Below, piece after piece: positions 17,515 to 26,616 of a stretch of DNA of 64,000 nucleotides; position 1 is the stretch's first letter; the number at the start of each line of letters is the position of its first letter. This DNA comes from Halomonas halocynthiae DSM 14573 (GTDB lineage Bacteria; Pseudomonadota; Gammaproteobacteria; Pseudomonadales; Halomonadaceae). The stretch lies in the NCBI RefSeq assembly GCF_000425725.1, contig NZ_KE384440.1:1-64000 (forward strand), given 5' to 3'. The translations under genes were made by a program, and so were the position numbers. Under the pieces are notes generated by a model. It had not been told where the DNA came from and searched no databases. It saw only the letters and a program-made list of their open reading frames with translations.

Positions 17515-18278
17515 TTCAAACCTCTGTGGTAGCCGCGGCAACTGTTGACCTGGCCAGGAGCTGGGGGCTGCCTGAACGAGATAGCCCCGAAGGGCGTGAG
17601 GCCCTGCTGGTATTACAACAGTACGGTGACCGCTTGGCGCTGGTGGGAGATCCTCGGGTATACGGCAAGCCGCTGCAGGTAGACTTTGTTGCTGGGCGGG
17701 CTGCGCATCGTCGGCATTTCGGTGGTGGTAGAGGTCAGTTGGTCGCGCGGGCCTGTGGGTTGGGTAAGGGAGTCAGCCCGTCTGTGGTGGATGCTACCGC
17801 AGGCTTAGGGCGTGATGCGTTTGTGTTGGCCAGTCTTGGTGCTCGAGTGCTGATGGTGGAGCGGGTGCCAGCTATTGCCGCATTGCTGAATGACGGGCTG
17901 GCGCGGGCGCGACAGGATGCTGGTATAGCCAATATTGCAGCGGCGATGACCTTAATGCCGGGTGATGCTTGCCGAGACCTAGCGCTGCTGGTTCAGCGCG
18001 CTGATGTGCTGCCAGAAGTTATTCATTTAGACCCGATGTTTCCCCACCGCGACAAGTCTGCACTGGTCAAAAAAGAAATGCGGATATTTCGTGAATTGGC
18101 CGGTAGCGACGACGACGCACCACGACTGCTAGAGGCGGCACTGGATGTGGCGACTCATCGTGTTGTTGTCAAGCGTCCACGCAAGGCACCACCGTTGGCA
18201 GGCCCCGCACCACGTCATGTGTTGGAAGGTAAAACGAGTCGCTACGACCTCTATGTGCACCAGTCCATGACGAGTTGA
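17496..18278 (+). CDS. rsmJ: 16S rRNA (guanine1516-N2)-methyltransferase RsmJ
   Basis: A 260-residue SAM-dependent rRNA methyltransferase (YhiQ family). The SAM-binding block VDATAGLGRDAFVLASLGARV is followed by MVERVPAIAALLNDGL, the catalytic-type HLDPMFPHRDKSALVKKEMRI, and the C-terminal VVVKRPRKAPPL and GKTSRYDLY. Starts are GTG at 17496 or GTG at 17511, both overlapping the end of tsaB; the longer form is given. It ends 32 bases before a REP-like element and is convergent with the UPF0149 gene. Confidence 0.93.
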   Translation: MEKEPVIQTSVVAAATVDLARSWGLPERDSPEGREALLVLQQYGDRLALVGDPRVYGKPLQVDFVAGRAAHRRHFGGGRGQLVARACGLGKGVSPSVVDATAGLGRDAFVLASLGARVLMVERVPAIAALLNDGLARARQDAGIANIAAAMTLMPGDACRDLALLVQRADVLPEVIHLDPMFPHRDKSALVKKEMRIFRELAGSDDDAPRLLEAALDVATHRVVVKRPRKAPPLAGPAPRHVLEGKTSRYDLYVHQSMTS

Positions 18279-18310
18279 GGGTTCCGTAACACCAGGCCGG
18301 TGCCTCAGCT

Positions 18311-18359
18311 CTATTGTGGGCGTTCTATTGTGGGAGTCCGGTTTATCGGGCTCCCACAA
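18311..18359. repeat. REP-like intergenic inverted repeat, copy 2
   Basis: TGTGGGAGTCCG (18329-18340), a 6-base spacer, and CGGGCTCCCACA (18347-18358) form an inverted repeat with one mismatch. The preceding CTATTGTGGG is present twice in tandem (18311 and 18326). The unit matches the left half of the element at 8201 with one mismatch. It lies between the convergent rsmJ and UPF0149 genes and may also act as a terminator. Confidence 0.7.
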
Positions 18360-18444
18360 AACCATCTGGTGACGTCTTCAGCAGGCCGGTGTTACCCCAT
18401 GAACTGGTTTCCCACAGCACCTGACCAGCGCCAGCTTCTGAGAC

Positions 18445-19107
18445 TCAGCGTTTGTGTCCTGTTTTTCCCTTTCTGTCTCCGGCTGGACCTTTGCGCCTTG
18501 GGCGCGGTTGGTCTGTCTCAGGGGGGACGCGAAAGTGCAGGTACAGGTCCAGTACCAGTTCGGGTAACTGAGCGGTTAGGGCGTCGAGTCGAGGGGTGTC
18601 TTCGGCCAGTTCAGTCATATCAGGTTCGTCATCGAATAGCCCCGATAACAACATGAAAGGCAGCAGCAAGGTCGCTGTGGTTTCTTCGTTGTCTTCAAAC
18701 CAAGCGGCTTCGTTAAGAAATACGCCTTCCATAAAGCCAGCGCACCAGTCGCCGATGGGAGTTTCTTCGGGGGGCAGGCCGCCTAGCTCCAGATCAAACG
18801 GCAGCTCTGGCAAACCGCCAGCCTCCAGCACGTTAATCGCATTGGTGCGAAGATTGTCTAGCAAGCCAAGAATTCGGTCACGCTCAGTGGTATCAGTAAA
18901 CGCAGGTTCGCCTTGAAACAGCTCGGCCACCCAAATGCTGATTGGCTGCTCAACCGGTGCTAGTGCCAGCGCGACCAGAAAGCCATGGCTGCCGATCAGG
19001 TCTAGTGCATCGGGGCCAACACGTTCAGACGCTAGGAAATCGTCGAGCTCATCGAGGCTTTCATCCTCAAGCAGAGGGCTGGGGACTGGTGTTTCATTGT
19101 CAGACAT
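18445..19107 (-). CDS. UPF0149 (YecA/YgfB) family protein
   Basis: A 220-residue, very acidic protein of the YecA/YgfB family. Family blocks include SLDELDDFLASERVGPDALDLIGSHGFLVAL, the GDWCAGFMEGVFL motif and LLPFMLLSGL. The C-terminus is highly basic and disordered (RPRRKGPAGDRKGKTGHKR) and has no SEC-C zinc motif, unlike E. coli YecA. The biochemical role is not established. It is divergent from sprT, with about 107 bases between the starts. Confidence 0.8.
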   Translation of the reverse strand: MSDNETPVPSPLLEDESLDELDDFLASERVGPDALDLIGSHGFLVALALAPVEQPISIWVAELFQGEPAFTDTTERDRILGLLDNLRTNAINVLEAGGLPELPFDLELGGLPPEETPIGDWCAGFMEGVFLNEAAWFEDNEETTATLLLPFMLLSGLFDDEPDMTELAEDTPRLDALTAQLPELVLDLYLHFRVPPETDQPRPRRKGPAGDRKGKTGHKR

Positions 19108-19214
19108 GATGTATCTCGCTGCTGTCGCGGGCCTGTCAGCAGGCCGATTAGCGGGGATAGTCGCTGCTGGTGGTGCGCTTTACGCTACCAGAGGCTCATG
19201 CCATTCTACCATCC

Positions 19215-19769
19215 ATGATGACACCCACACTGGATGATATTGATAAGACCTGGCTGGCTAAGCTGAGCAAGGCAGCGAGTCAGCAAGCGTTGCGTGATCG
19301 CTGTACTGACGCCTGGAAGCTGTGTTTAGAGGTCTGTGACGACTTGCCGTCGCCGAACATTTGGTTTGATTTGCGCGGTAAAACGGCAGGCCAGGCACAT
19401 TTTGGTCGAGGTGGGCTGCGCTTTAACCCCGTGCTGTATGACGAAAATCGCTATGAGTTTTTAACAGATATTGTGCCTCATGAAATGGCGCACTGGTTGG
19501 TTGATCACTTGAAAGGCAGCGAGCGAATGCGCCCGCATGGCCATGAATGGAAGACCGTGATGCGTGAGCTGTTTGGGCTGGCGCCGACAGTGACACATCG
19601 TTTTGATACTCGGCGAGCCAGCCCTGCGCCGTATATTTATGGCTGTTCATGTCAGCAGCATGCGTTTAGCCGTCAGCGTCATGGATTGGTTTTAGCAGGG
19701 AAGCGTTACTATTGCCGAGGTTGTATGCTCCCTTTGACGTATGTGGGTCATAGTGAAGCTATTTTTTAA
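19215..19769 (+). CDS. sprT: SprT family zinc metalloprotein
   Basis: About 184 residues from ATG 19215. The HExxH zinc motif (VPHEMAHWLVDH) is followed by a further histidine in RPHGHEWKTVM. A C-terminal zinc ribbon has two CxC/CxxC pairs (YGCSCQQHAF and YYCRGCMLPL). This matches SprT, the bacterial relative of the Spartan DNA-protein-crosslink protease; the bacterial function is not well established. The open frame extends upstream to 19170, but the double ATG at 19215/19218 gives the usual N-terminus. Confidence 0.88.
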   Translation: MMTPTLDDIDKTWLAKLSKAASQQALRDRCTDAWKLCLEVCDDLPSPNIWFDLRGKTAGQAHFGRGGLRFNPVLYDENRYEFLTDIVPHEMAHWLVDHLKGSERMRPHGHEWKTVMRELFGLAPTVTHRFDTRRASPAPYIYGCSCQQHAFSRQRHGLVLAGKRYYCRGCMLPLTYVGHSEAIF

Positions 19770-19938
19770 ATATAAGCTGTTGTTATTAAATGATAATTTA
19801 TTTCTACCAAGGTCTAAATGGAAGACTGCCTCGGGAAAGATATGCTAGAGACGTTATTTATGGGGTCGGTGCGTACAACAATAATGCGTCCGAACGTGGT
19901 AATTGCCTGATTTACTCCCTGATCGAGAGGTCTGTTTT

Positions 19939-21891
19939 ATGACTGAGCAACACAAGAATATTTATCCGGTTCCTGAAGCGCTGGCGAAGAAGGCTTGGGT
20001 CAACAAAGCGGACTATGAGGTACTGTATCGCCAGTCCATCGAGGATCCTGATGCCTATTGGGGAGAGCAGGCTAAGCGGCTTGACTGGATCAAGGCGCCA
20101 ACCAAAATCAAAAACACGTCGTTTGAGCGCGATAATGTTGATATTCGTTGGTTTGAGGACGGCACGCTAAACGCCAGTGCCAACTGTATTGACCGTCACC
20201 TTGAGACTCGCGGTGACCAACCGGCGATTATCTGGGAAGGCGATGATCCTAATACTGATAAGACGCTGACCTATCGCGACCTTTACGAACAAACCTGCCA
20301 GATGGCCAATGGTCTGAAGGCGTTGGGTATTGGAAAAGGCGATGTGGTAACGCTTTATCTACCGATGATTCCGGAAGCTGCTATTGCGATGCTGGCCTGT
20401 GCACGCATCGGGGCGATTCATTCGGTGGTGTTTGGTGGTTTTTCACCGGATGCAGTGGCTCAGCGCGTCGTGGGTGCGAAGTCCAAGCTGGTTATTACTG
20501 CGGATGAATCGGTGCGTGGTGGTAAGAATGTGCCGCTTAAGGATAACGTGGATGCGGCGCTAACCCGTGAGGGCACTGACGTCTGTAAGAATGTGATGGT
20601 GGTGAAGCGTACCGGCGGTAGCATTGACTGGCATGACGGTCGTGATGTGTGGTACGACGATGCTGTTTCACAGCAGCCCAAAGAGTGCCCGGCTGAAGTG
20701 ATGAACGCAGAAGACCCGCTGTTCATTCTCTATACGTCTGGTTCTACTGGCGCGCCCAAGGGCATGAAGCACACCACCGGTGGCTATCTGACGTATGCCG
20801 CTCTCACGCACCAGTATGTTTTTGACTACCATGATGGCGATATTTATTGGTGTACCGCTGACGTAGGCTGGGTTACCGGCCACAGTTATATCGTTTATGG
20901 TCCGTTGGCTAATGGCGGTACCACCTTGATGTTTGAGGGTGTGCCGAGTTATCCGACGCCGGGCCGCATGGGTGAAGTGGTTGACAAGCATAAGGTCAAC
21001 ATCCTTTACACCGCACCCACCGCGATTCGTGCGTTGCGTGCTCATGGCGATGATGTCATGGCTTCTAGTACCCGTGAGAGCTTGCGCCTACTGGGTTCGG
21101 TCGGCGAGCCAATTAACCCTGAAGCCTGGGAGTGGTACTACCGTGTTATTGGTAACTCTAAATGCCCGATTGTTGATACTTGGTGGCAAACCGAGAATGG
21201 CGGCATTCTTATTTCACCGTTGCCCGGTGCTACCGCGCTTAAACCAGGGTCTGCCACGACGCCGATGTTTGGCGTTAAGCCGGGCATTGTTGATACGGAT
21301 GGCAACCTGCTTGAGGGCGAGGCTGAGGGGAATCTAGTGATTCTCGATGCATGGCCAGGTATTGCTCGTTCGATTTGGGGAGATCATGAGCGTTTTGTTC
21401 AGACCTATTTCTCAACTTATCCAGGGATGTACTTTACCGGTGATGGCTGCCGCCGTGATGCGGATGGTTATTATTGGATTACTGGGCGTGTTGATGATGT
21501 TCTGAATGTCTCTGGGCACCGTATGGGTACCTCTGAAATTGAGTCTTCCTTGGTGGCGCATGACAAGGTGGCTGAAGCCGCAGTTGTTGGTTTCCCTCAT
21601 GATATCAAGGGGCAGGGTATCTATATCTACGTTACCTTGGCGGAAGACTTTGAGCCCAGTGATGAGCTTAAGAAAGAGCTGGTTCAGTGGGTGCGTAAAG
21701 ATATTGGCCCCATTGCTTCGCCTGATGTGATTCAGTGGGCCACAGACCTTCCCAAGACGCGTTCAGGAAAAATCATGCGCCGTATTCTGCGCAAGATTGC
21801 TGCCAATGAGACAGAGGGTCTAGGAGATACTAGTACTTTGGCAGATCCGTCGGTCGTCGATGAGCTGATTGAGCACCGCGTTAATCGTTGA
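19939..21891 (+). CDS. acs: Acetyl-CoA synthetase (AMP-forming)
   Basis: A 650-residue ANL-family enzyme that activates acetate to acetyl-CoA through acetyl-AMP. Motifs: A3 phosphate loop [25 protein letters not shown] for acetate and AMP binding, [22 protein letters not shown], and the C-terminal [14 protein letters not shown] with the catalytic, usually acetylatable lysine. Length matches E. coli Acs (652). ATG 19939 is preferred over the upstream in-frame start at 19903 because it gives the standard N-terminus. A strong terminator follows, and then a LuxR-type regulator of the kind that controls acs in pseudomonads and vibrios. Confidence 0.97.
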   Translation: MTEQHKNIYPVPEALAKKAWVNKADYEVLYRQSIEDPDAYWGEQAKRLDWIKAPTKIKNTSFERDNVDIRWFEDGTLNASANCIDRHLETRGDQPAIIWEGDDPNTDKTLTYRDLYEQTCQMANGLKALGIGKGDVVTLYLPMIPEAAIAMLACARIGAIHSVVFGGFSPDAVAQRVVGAKSKLVITADESVRGGKNVPLKDNVDAALTREGTDVCKNVMVVKRTGGSIDWHDGRDVWYDDAVSQQPKECPAEVMNAEDPLFILYTSGSTGAPKGMKHTTGGYLTYAALTHQYVFDYHDGDIYWCTADVGWVTGHSYIVYGPLANGGTTLMFEGVPSYPTPGRMGEVVDKHKVNILYTAPTAIRALRAHGDDVMASSTRESLRLLGSVGEPINPEAWEWYYRVIGNSKCPIVDTWWQTENGGILISPLPGATALKPGSATTPMFGVKPGIVDTDGNLLEGEAEGNLVILDAWPGIARSIWGDHERFVQTYFSTYPGMYFTGDGCRRDADGYYWITGRVDDVLNVSGHRMGTSEIESSLVAHDKVAEAAVVGFPHDIKGQGIYIYVTLAEDFEPSDELKKELVQWVRKDIGPIASPDVIQWATDLPKTRSGKIMRRILRKIAANETEGLGDTSTLADPSVVDELIEHRVNR

Positions 21892-21930
21892 GACCCCGCA
21901 GTTGCCAGTGAGTGATATGTTGTTGCAGTA

Positions 21931-21963
21931 ACACAAACACCAGCGTCAAGCTGGTGTTTGTGT
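21931..21963 (+). terminator. Terminator hairpin after acs
   Basis: Perfect 14-bp stem ACACAAACACCAGC (21931-21944) / GCTGGTGTTTGTGT (21950-21963) with a 5-base loop GTCAA, followed by the T-rich TTGTG. It lies 39 bases after the acs stop. Confidence 0.8.
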
Positions 21964-22082
21964 TTGTGACATACGCAATAAAGATACTTGGGGCCAGTGG
22001 CTGGGCTGGGTTAACATGAATCAATAAATAATGCATTCGCTAATGGTGCGGCGCATTGCTCAAGGTATTAGGAGGAGAGCCC

Positions 22083-22745
22083 ATGACAGTTGCTCAGAAG
22101 TTCATCGTTGCTGATGACCATCCCTTGTTTCGTGCAGCTTTGACTCAGGCGTTGCGTCAAGTGGGAACTCAGGCCGAAATTGTAGAAGCTGATACCATGG
22201 AGGCCACGACAGAGGTGGTCACGCGTCACCCCGATGCGGATTTGATTCTGCTGGATTTGCACATGCCGGGAGCTCATGGGTTTTCAGGCTTGATTCAGCT
22301 CCGTAGCCAAGCGCCGGAAATTCCGGTGGCTGTGGTTTCGGGAAGCGACGAACCCCATGTGGTGCGTCGAGCTATTGACTACGGTGCGTCGGGGTTTATT
22401 CCTAAATCGTCTTCGCTGTCGTTAATTGCGGAAGCCGTAGGAGAGATTCTGAATGGTGAGGTGTGGCTGCCTGCTGAAATGGCAGACACCCTGGCGGATG
22501 CTGATGAAGAAGACACGAAGTTTGCTGAAGCGATAGCGTCGCTGACCCCACAACAGTTTCGAGTGCTCAATATGCTGACTGAAGGCTTGCTGAATAAGCA
22601 GATTGCCTATGAGTTGAGTGTTTCAGAAGCCACTATTAAAGCGCATGTTACTGCCATTCTACGTAAGCTGGGCGTTCACTCTCGTACCCAGGCGGTTATT
22701 ATTGCTCAGAAGCTTGAGGTCGAGCCTCCTAAAGTTAAAAGCTGA
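22083..22745 (+). CDS. LuxR-family response regulator, ErdR/CrbR-like
   Basis: A 220-residue response regulator. The receiver domain has acidic residues in VADDHPLFR, phospho-acceptor D58 in LILLDLHMPG and the lysine in GFIPKSSS. The C-terminal LuxR-type HTH is LTPQQFRVLNMLTEGLLNKQIAYELSVSEATIKAHVTAIL. ATG 22083 follows TAGGAGGAGA, a strong ribosome-binding site. ErdR (Pseudomonas) and CrbR (Vibrio, Pseudomonas) have this architecture and activate acs with the CrbS kinase. Adjacency to acs supports the same role here. No kinase is adjacent. Architecture is certain; the acs-regulator role is inferred. Confidence 0.87.
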   Translation: MTVAQKFIVADDHPLFRAALTQALRQVGTQAEIVEADTMEATTEVVTRHPDADLILLDLHMPGAHGFSGLIQLRSQAPEIPVAVVSGSDEPHVVRRAIDYGASGFIPKSSSLSLIAEAVGEILNGEVWLPAEMADTLADADEEDTKFAEAIASLTPQQFRVLNMLTEGLLNKQIAYELSVSEATIKAHVTAILRKLGVHSRTQAVIIAQKLEVEPPKVKS

Positions 22746-23202
22746 AACGGCGAGAGTAGCCACGCGTCAGCTAGCGCATTGGGGCTGCTGCGACGTAAGG
22801 ACGCGCGTCACCAGCGCATGAGAATGATGAATGAGGGTGCTGAGGTTCAGGTGTGTGCCATCTACCTGCCTAATAGCGAGCATAGTGAAGACGATCTGCG
22901 TGATGGTATTAGTGTTGCTGCGCCAGGCCCGATTGGTGAAATGATGCGCGACACCTCGGTCGCGACTTTTACGTTCTGAATCGTTGCTGCCTGAGCCTGA
23001 CGTGAGTGCGTGTGATGTGAGGACGCATGGCGTGAAAGAGTCGGTTGGCCGTGACGTCTTATGGCAGTTTGGTAAGGCATGGCTGCCGCGCTGCTTGTCT
23101 GCCTATGGTGTGTATCAGATGTTCATGTTTGCTGGGTATTTATCTGAACGTGAGTTTGGCACCATAGCGCTTATCAATTCGTAATGAATCAAGGAGTAGG
23201 AC
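22746..23202. other. 457-bp gene-poor stretch with two weak short frames
   Basis: Between the regulator and the DUF6447 gene lie only short open frames: ATG 22779 to stop 22979 (66 residues, internal ATGs at 22818 and 22827) and TTG 22984 to stop 23184 (66 residues). Neither has a good ribosome-binding site or a recognisable domain. The first is acidic and plausible as a small protein (YLPNSEHSEDDLRD); the second has a hydrophobic end. They could be remnants of a decayed gene or chance frames. The end of the stretch holds CAAGGAG for the next gene. Confidence 0.3.
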
Positions 23203-23544
23203 ATGGCGAAAAATGAAACGGTCGCACAGGCTGCACAAAGCACGTCAGGCGTTCAGGAAAACACGCAAACGCTGAATGTGGGTGGCAAGCTGTATGACTT
23301 GGGGCAACTTTCAGAGCAGGCGCGTCAGCTGGTTGTCAATATTCAAGCGGCTGAGTATGAGCTTGGCGAGTTGAGCCGTAAAACAGCAATCGCACAGACT
23401 GCGCATGCAGCGTATATGAATGCGCTTAATGAGGTGTTGCCCGCACCGCTGGCGGATGGTGCAACAGATGCGGCTGATAAGCCAGCAGCAGAGGAAAAGC
23501 CAGCCGTTACTGAGAAAAAACCGACGACTCGAAGAAAAAAGTAA
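23203..23544 (+). CDS. DUF6447 family protein
   Basis: A 113-residue soluble protein. The core NVGGKLYDLGQLSEQARQLV and a following helix (IQAAEYELGELSRKTAIAQT) match small DUF6447 proteins that start with a xxxGxxYxxxxLSxxA pattern. The C-terminus is a lysine/alanine/glutamate-rich low-complexity tail (EEKPAVTEKKPTTRRKK). CAAGGAG precedes the ATG. Function unknown; it appears to be a single-gene unit closed by the hairpin at 23616-23656. Confidence 0.7.
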   Translation: MAKNETVAQAAQSTSGVQENTQTLNVGGKLYDLGQLSEQARQLVVNIQAAEYELGELSRKTAIAQTAHAAYMNALNEVLPAPLADGATDAADKPAAEEKPAVTEKKPTTRRKK

Positions 23545-23615
23545 GTGGTGAGCGTCGCCCTGAGTGATGGGCCAAGCGTCGTGTACTAAGCATGTACTAA
23601 GAACGATGTTACCTA

Positions 23616-23656
23616 CCAAGAACCCCGCTGATGTTCGTCATCAGCGGGGTTCTTGG
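23616..23656 (+). terminator. Terminator hairpin after the DUF6447 gene
   Basis: Perfect 18-bp stem CCAAGAACCCCGCTGATG (23616-23633) / CATCAGCGGGGTTCTTGG (23639-23656) with loop TTCGT. A T-containing tail (TTCT) follows. Confidence 0.85.
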
Positions 23657-23757
23657 TTCTATGAGTCGACGAATAGCGCGGTGATGATGGCTGGGAGTTA
23701 TCGAGTGGCTTGAAAGCTTTGAAATGATAAAAAGAGCGAAGCAGTAATTGATAGTAT

Positions 23758-23834
23758 ATTCCAAAAAAAACTAAGCATATAATAAAAAAGACATTATAAT
23801 GTAGGCACGATCACTTCTGATGGAGCCCTGAATT
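23758..23834 (+). promoter_or_regulatory. AT-rich promoter/operator region of the sulfur operon
   Basis: The only strongly AT-rich stretch in this part of the window. It contains two TATAAT sequences (23778-23783 and 23795-23800). The second sits inside a perfect 12-base palindrome, ACATTATAATGT (23791-23802), so a repressor bound there would cover a -10 box. blh genes of this type are controlled in Xylella and Agrobacterium by the ArsR-type, sulfide/persulfide-sensing repressor BigR at AT-rich palindromes. No bigR gene is visible next to this operon. The operator role is inferred. Confidence 0.45.
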
Positions 23835-24716
23835 ATGTCGACACCTCTTGCCTCAACGCCCATCGTTACCGCTTTTTTTGATGAGTCGACCAACACATTT
23901 AGCTATGTGGTGAGGGACCCAGCAAGCGCTGTCTGCGCGATCATCGATTCAGTGCTTGATTTTGATTATGCCGCTGGTCGTACGGATGTACGCTCGGCTG
24001 ATGCAATTATTGACTTCATCAAGCGTGAAGGGCTGAGGGTGGAATGGATTCTTGAAACCCATGTGCATGCCGATCACTTGTCGGCTGCGCCCTATCTGCA
24101 TGAAGCGCTGGGCGGTAAAACGGGTATTGGCGCCAATATCACGGTGGTGCAAGAAGTGTTTGGCAAGGCGTTCAACGCTGGCACTGAATTTGCCCGAGAT
24201 GGCAGTCAGTTTGATCAGCTATTTGAAGAGGGGGATACCTTCGCGATTGGTAAGCTGCAAGGTCGTGTATTGCATACGCCAGGTCACACGCCTGCTTGCC
24301 TGACGTATGTCATTGGTGATGTCGCTTTTGTTGGCGACACGCTGTTTATGCCCGATTACGGGACGGCTCGCTGTGACTTCCCCGGCGGAGATGCCCGCAC
24401 GCTTTACCGCTCTATTCATAAAGTGTTGAGCCTGCCGGATGAGACGCGGTTGTTTTTGTGCCATGACTATTTGCCGGAAGGGCGCAGCGAATACCAGCAC
24501 CAAACGACAGTTGCTGAGCAGCGCAGCGCCAATATCCATGTTCATCAAGGGGTGGCTGAGTCGGCATTTGTTGCCATGCGTACTGAACGTGACGCCACGC
24601 TTGATATGCCTAGGCTGATCCTGCCATCGGTACAGGTCAATATGCGTGCTGGCGAAATGCCGCCCGCTGAAAGTAACGGCCAGGTGTATTTAAAGGTGCC
24701 GCTCAACCTCTTTTGA
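23835..24716 (+). CDS. blh: Blh-like metallo-beta-lactamase-fold persulfide dioxygenase
   Basis: A 293-residue metallo-beta-lactamase-fold protein. The metal motif H76-x-H78-x-D80-H81 (ETHVHADHLSAAPYL) is followed by HTPGHTPACLTYVIGD and the family-typical GDTLFMPDYGTARCDFPGG. These blocks mark the ETHE1/Blh group: non-haem iron sulfur dioxygenases oxidising glutathione persulfide to sulfite. The C-terminal part (LILPSVQVNMRAGEMPPAE) matches the longer Blh of BigR operons. It heads a run with SulP, DUF2892 and YeeE/YedE genes, the same company as in BigR operons. No rhodanese domain is fused. The reaction is inferred from the family. Confidence 0.85.
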   Translation: MSTPLASTPIVTAFFDESTNTFSYVVRDPASAVCAIIDSVLDFDYAAGRTDVRSADAIIDFIKREGLRVEWILETHVHADHLSAAPYLHEALGGKTGIGANITVVQEVFGKAFNAGTEFARDGSQFDQLFEEGDTFAIGKLQGRVLHTPGHTPACLTYVIGDVAFVGDTLFMPDYGTARCDFPGGDARTLYRSIHKVLSLPDETRLFLCHDYLPEGRSEYQHQTTVAEQRSANIHVHQGVAESAFVAMRTERDATLDMPRLILPSVQVNMRAGEMPPAESNGQVYLKVPLNLF

Positions 24717-24753
24717 GGTTTAAGCCGCTATTTATTAAGTGGAAGACGGAATC

Positions 24754-26538
24754 ATGCCCATGTTGAGTACGCGACTCGCCCGCTGGATACCGTTGATTGG
24801 CTGGTTGCGTGACTATCATCGCGACACCCTGACACGAGACCTGCTGGCCGCAGTGATTGTTACCATGATGCTAGTGCCGCAAGCGCTGGCTTATGCGTTG
24901 CTGGCTGGGCTCCCACCTGAAGTGGGGTTGTATGCCAGCATGTTGCCGCTGGTGTTATATGCACTATTTGGTACCAGTGCGACGCTTGCCGTAGGGCCGG
25001 TCGCTGTTGCGTCATTGATGACTGCCTCGGCGCTGGCAGACATTGCCGTTTCTGGTACTGCTGAATACGTTGGGGCGGCGCTAGTGTTGGCGTTTTTTTC
25101 TGGCGTGTTACTGCTAGGAATGGGGCTTCTGCGCATGGGGTTTCTGGCCAACTTTCTGAGCCATCCAGTGATTTCTGGTTTTGTCACCGCATCGGGTATT
25201 TTGATTGCAGCGAGTCAGCTTAGCCATATTCTGGGTATTAATGGCTCAGGCAATAACCTAATTGAAATGGCCACTGGGCTGGCCAGCCAGTTAAATGAGA
25301 TTAACGTGTTCACGTTATTACTGGGCATGGGGGTGTGGGGGTTTTTGCTGATCTGTCGGCGTTATCTCAAGGCATGGCTGACAGACGCAGGGTTGTCAGT
25401 GCGCCATGCCGAGCTTTTGTCCAAGGCCGCGCCGGTGCTGGCGGTAATAGCCACGACCCTGTTGGCTTGGTGGTTGACGCTGGGGGAGCACGGTGTGGCA
25501 CTGGTAGGGGACGTTCCAAGCGGCTTGCCCGCGCTTGCGCTGCCCAGCATGGATCCTGGCCTTTGGGCAACGCTGTTGCCAGCAGCAATATTAATCAGCC
25601 TGGTCGGTTTCGTTGAATCTGTGTCAGTGGCGCAGACGCTGGCGGCTAAACGTCGTCAGCGCATTGACCCTAACCAGGAGCTGATTGCACTGGGATTAGC
25701 CAATATGGGGGCGGGGGTGAGTGGTGGCTCGCCGGTATCCGGTGGGTTTTCGCGCTCGGTGGTGAACTTTGAAGCTGGAGCCGCAACGCCGTTGGCGGGC
25801 GCCTTTACAGCGATTGGTATTGCCATTGCAACGCTGGTACTGACCGAACCGTTAGCCTATCTGCCTAAGGCGACTCTGGCTGCCACGATTATTGTTGCAA
25901 TCGGAACCTTAATCGACCTGCCTGCGGTGCGTGAGGCCTGGTCTTACTCGCGTGCTGATGGTGTGGCTATGTTGGCGACTCTTTTGCTGACGCTGGTGCA
26001 CGGCGTGGAAAGCGGTATTTTGGTAGGTGTCGCGTTGTCGATTGGCCTGCATTTGTATCGTACCAGCCGGCCACATAGCGCGTTAGTTGGGCGGGTTCCT
26101 GGTAGTGAGCACTTTCGTAACGTGCAGCGTCATCGTGTGGAAACTGACGAGCGCTTAGCTATCTTGCGTGTGGATGAGAGTCTGTATTTTGCCAATGCTC
26201 GTTATCTTGAAGATACCGTCATGGCGCTGACAGCGCATCAGCCGGGCCTTGAGCACATTGTATTGGCTTGCCAGGCCGTGAATGGGGTGGATGCCTCAGC
26301 GCTGAAGAGCCTAGAAGCAATCAATGCACGATTACGAGATGCCGGTGTGACGCTACATATGGCCGAAGTTAAAGGGCCGGTGATGGACCGACTTAAAGGA
26401 ACGGAATTTTGTCGCGAGCTGACCGGGCAAGTGTTTCTGAGCACCTATGATGCCTGGTGTGAGCTGCGTGATGAGGCGTTGCCGAACCAGCTAGGCTCGC
26501 CCGTTGATGCATCAGTTAATGTTGCAGCCAGCGAGTGA
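24754..26538 (+). CDS. SulP family anion transporter with STAS domain
   Basis: About 594 residues. The N-terminal membrane part has the SulP signature (DLLAAVIVTMMLVPQALAYA) and roughly 12-14 helices to about residue 435, including GLANMGAGVSGGSPVSGGFSRS. A cytoplasmic STAS domain at about 460-565 contains LRVDESLYFANARYLED and ACQAVNGVDASALKSLE. SulP proteins move sulfate, bicarbonate or other anions. Position 37 bases after blh and before the sulfur-import pair points to a sulfur anion, perhaps sulfate or sulfite produced downstream of Blh; bicarbonate is an alternative. ATG 24754 is preferred over GTG 24739 because a purine-rich site (GGAAGACGGA) precedes it. Confidence 0.9.
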   Translation: MPMLSTRLARWIPLIGWLRDYHRDTLTRDLLAAVIVTMMLVPQALAYALLAGLPPEVGLYASMLPLVLYALFGTSATLAVGPVAVASLMTASALADIAVSGTAEYVGAALVLAFFSGVLLLGMGLLRMGFLANFLSHPVISGFVTASGILIAASQLSHILGINGSGNNLIEMATGLASQLNEINVFTLLLGMGVWGFLLICRRYLKAWLTDAGLSVRHAELLSKAAPVLAVIATTLLAWWLTLGEHGVALVGDVPSGLPALALPSMDPGLWATLLPAAILISLVGFVESVSVAQTLAAKRRQRIDPNQELIALGLANMGAGVSGGSPVSGGFSRSVVNFEAGAATPLAGAFTAIGIAIATLVLTEPLAYLPKATLAATIIVAIGTLIDLPAVREAWSYSRADGVAMLATLLLTLVHGVESGILVGVALSIGLHLYRTSRPHSALVGRVPGSEHFRNVQRHRVETDERLAILRVDESLYFANARYLEDTVMALTAHQPGLEHIVLACQAVNGVDASALKSLEAINARLRDAGVTLHMAEVKGPVMDRLKGTEFCRELTGQVFLSTYDAWCELRDEALPNQLGSPVDASVNVAASE

Positions 26539-26616
26539 ATAAGTTGTTGGAGCGTGTCGCGGGGCGTTGTTGATGCACCATCATCTGTAAAACCACTTGA
26601 ATAAGAGGCAGAGATT

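Noticed and set aside
23748..23783. TTGATA/TATAAT promoter pair before blh
   Set aside because: The spacing is 24 bases, too long for a normal sigma-70 promoter; the -10 within the palindrome at 23791 is a better candidate but has no clear -35.
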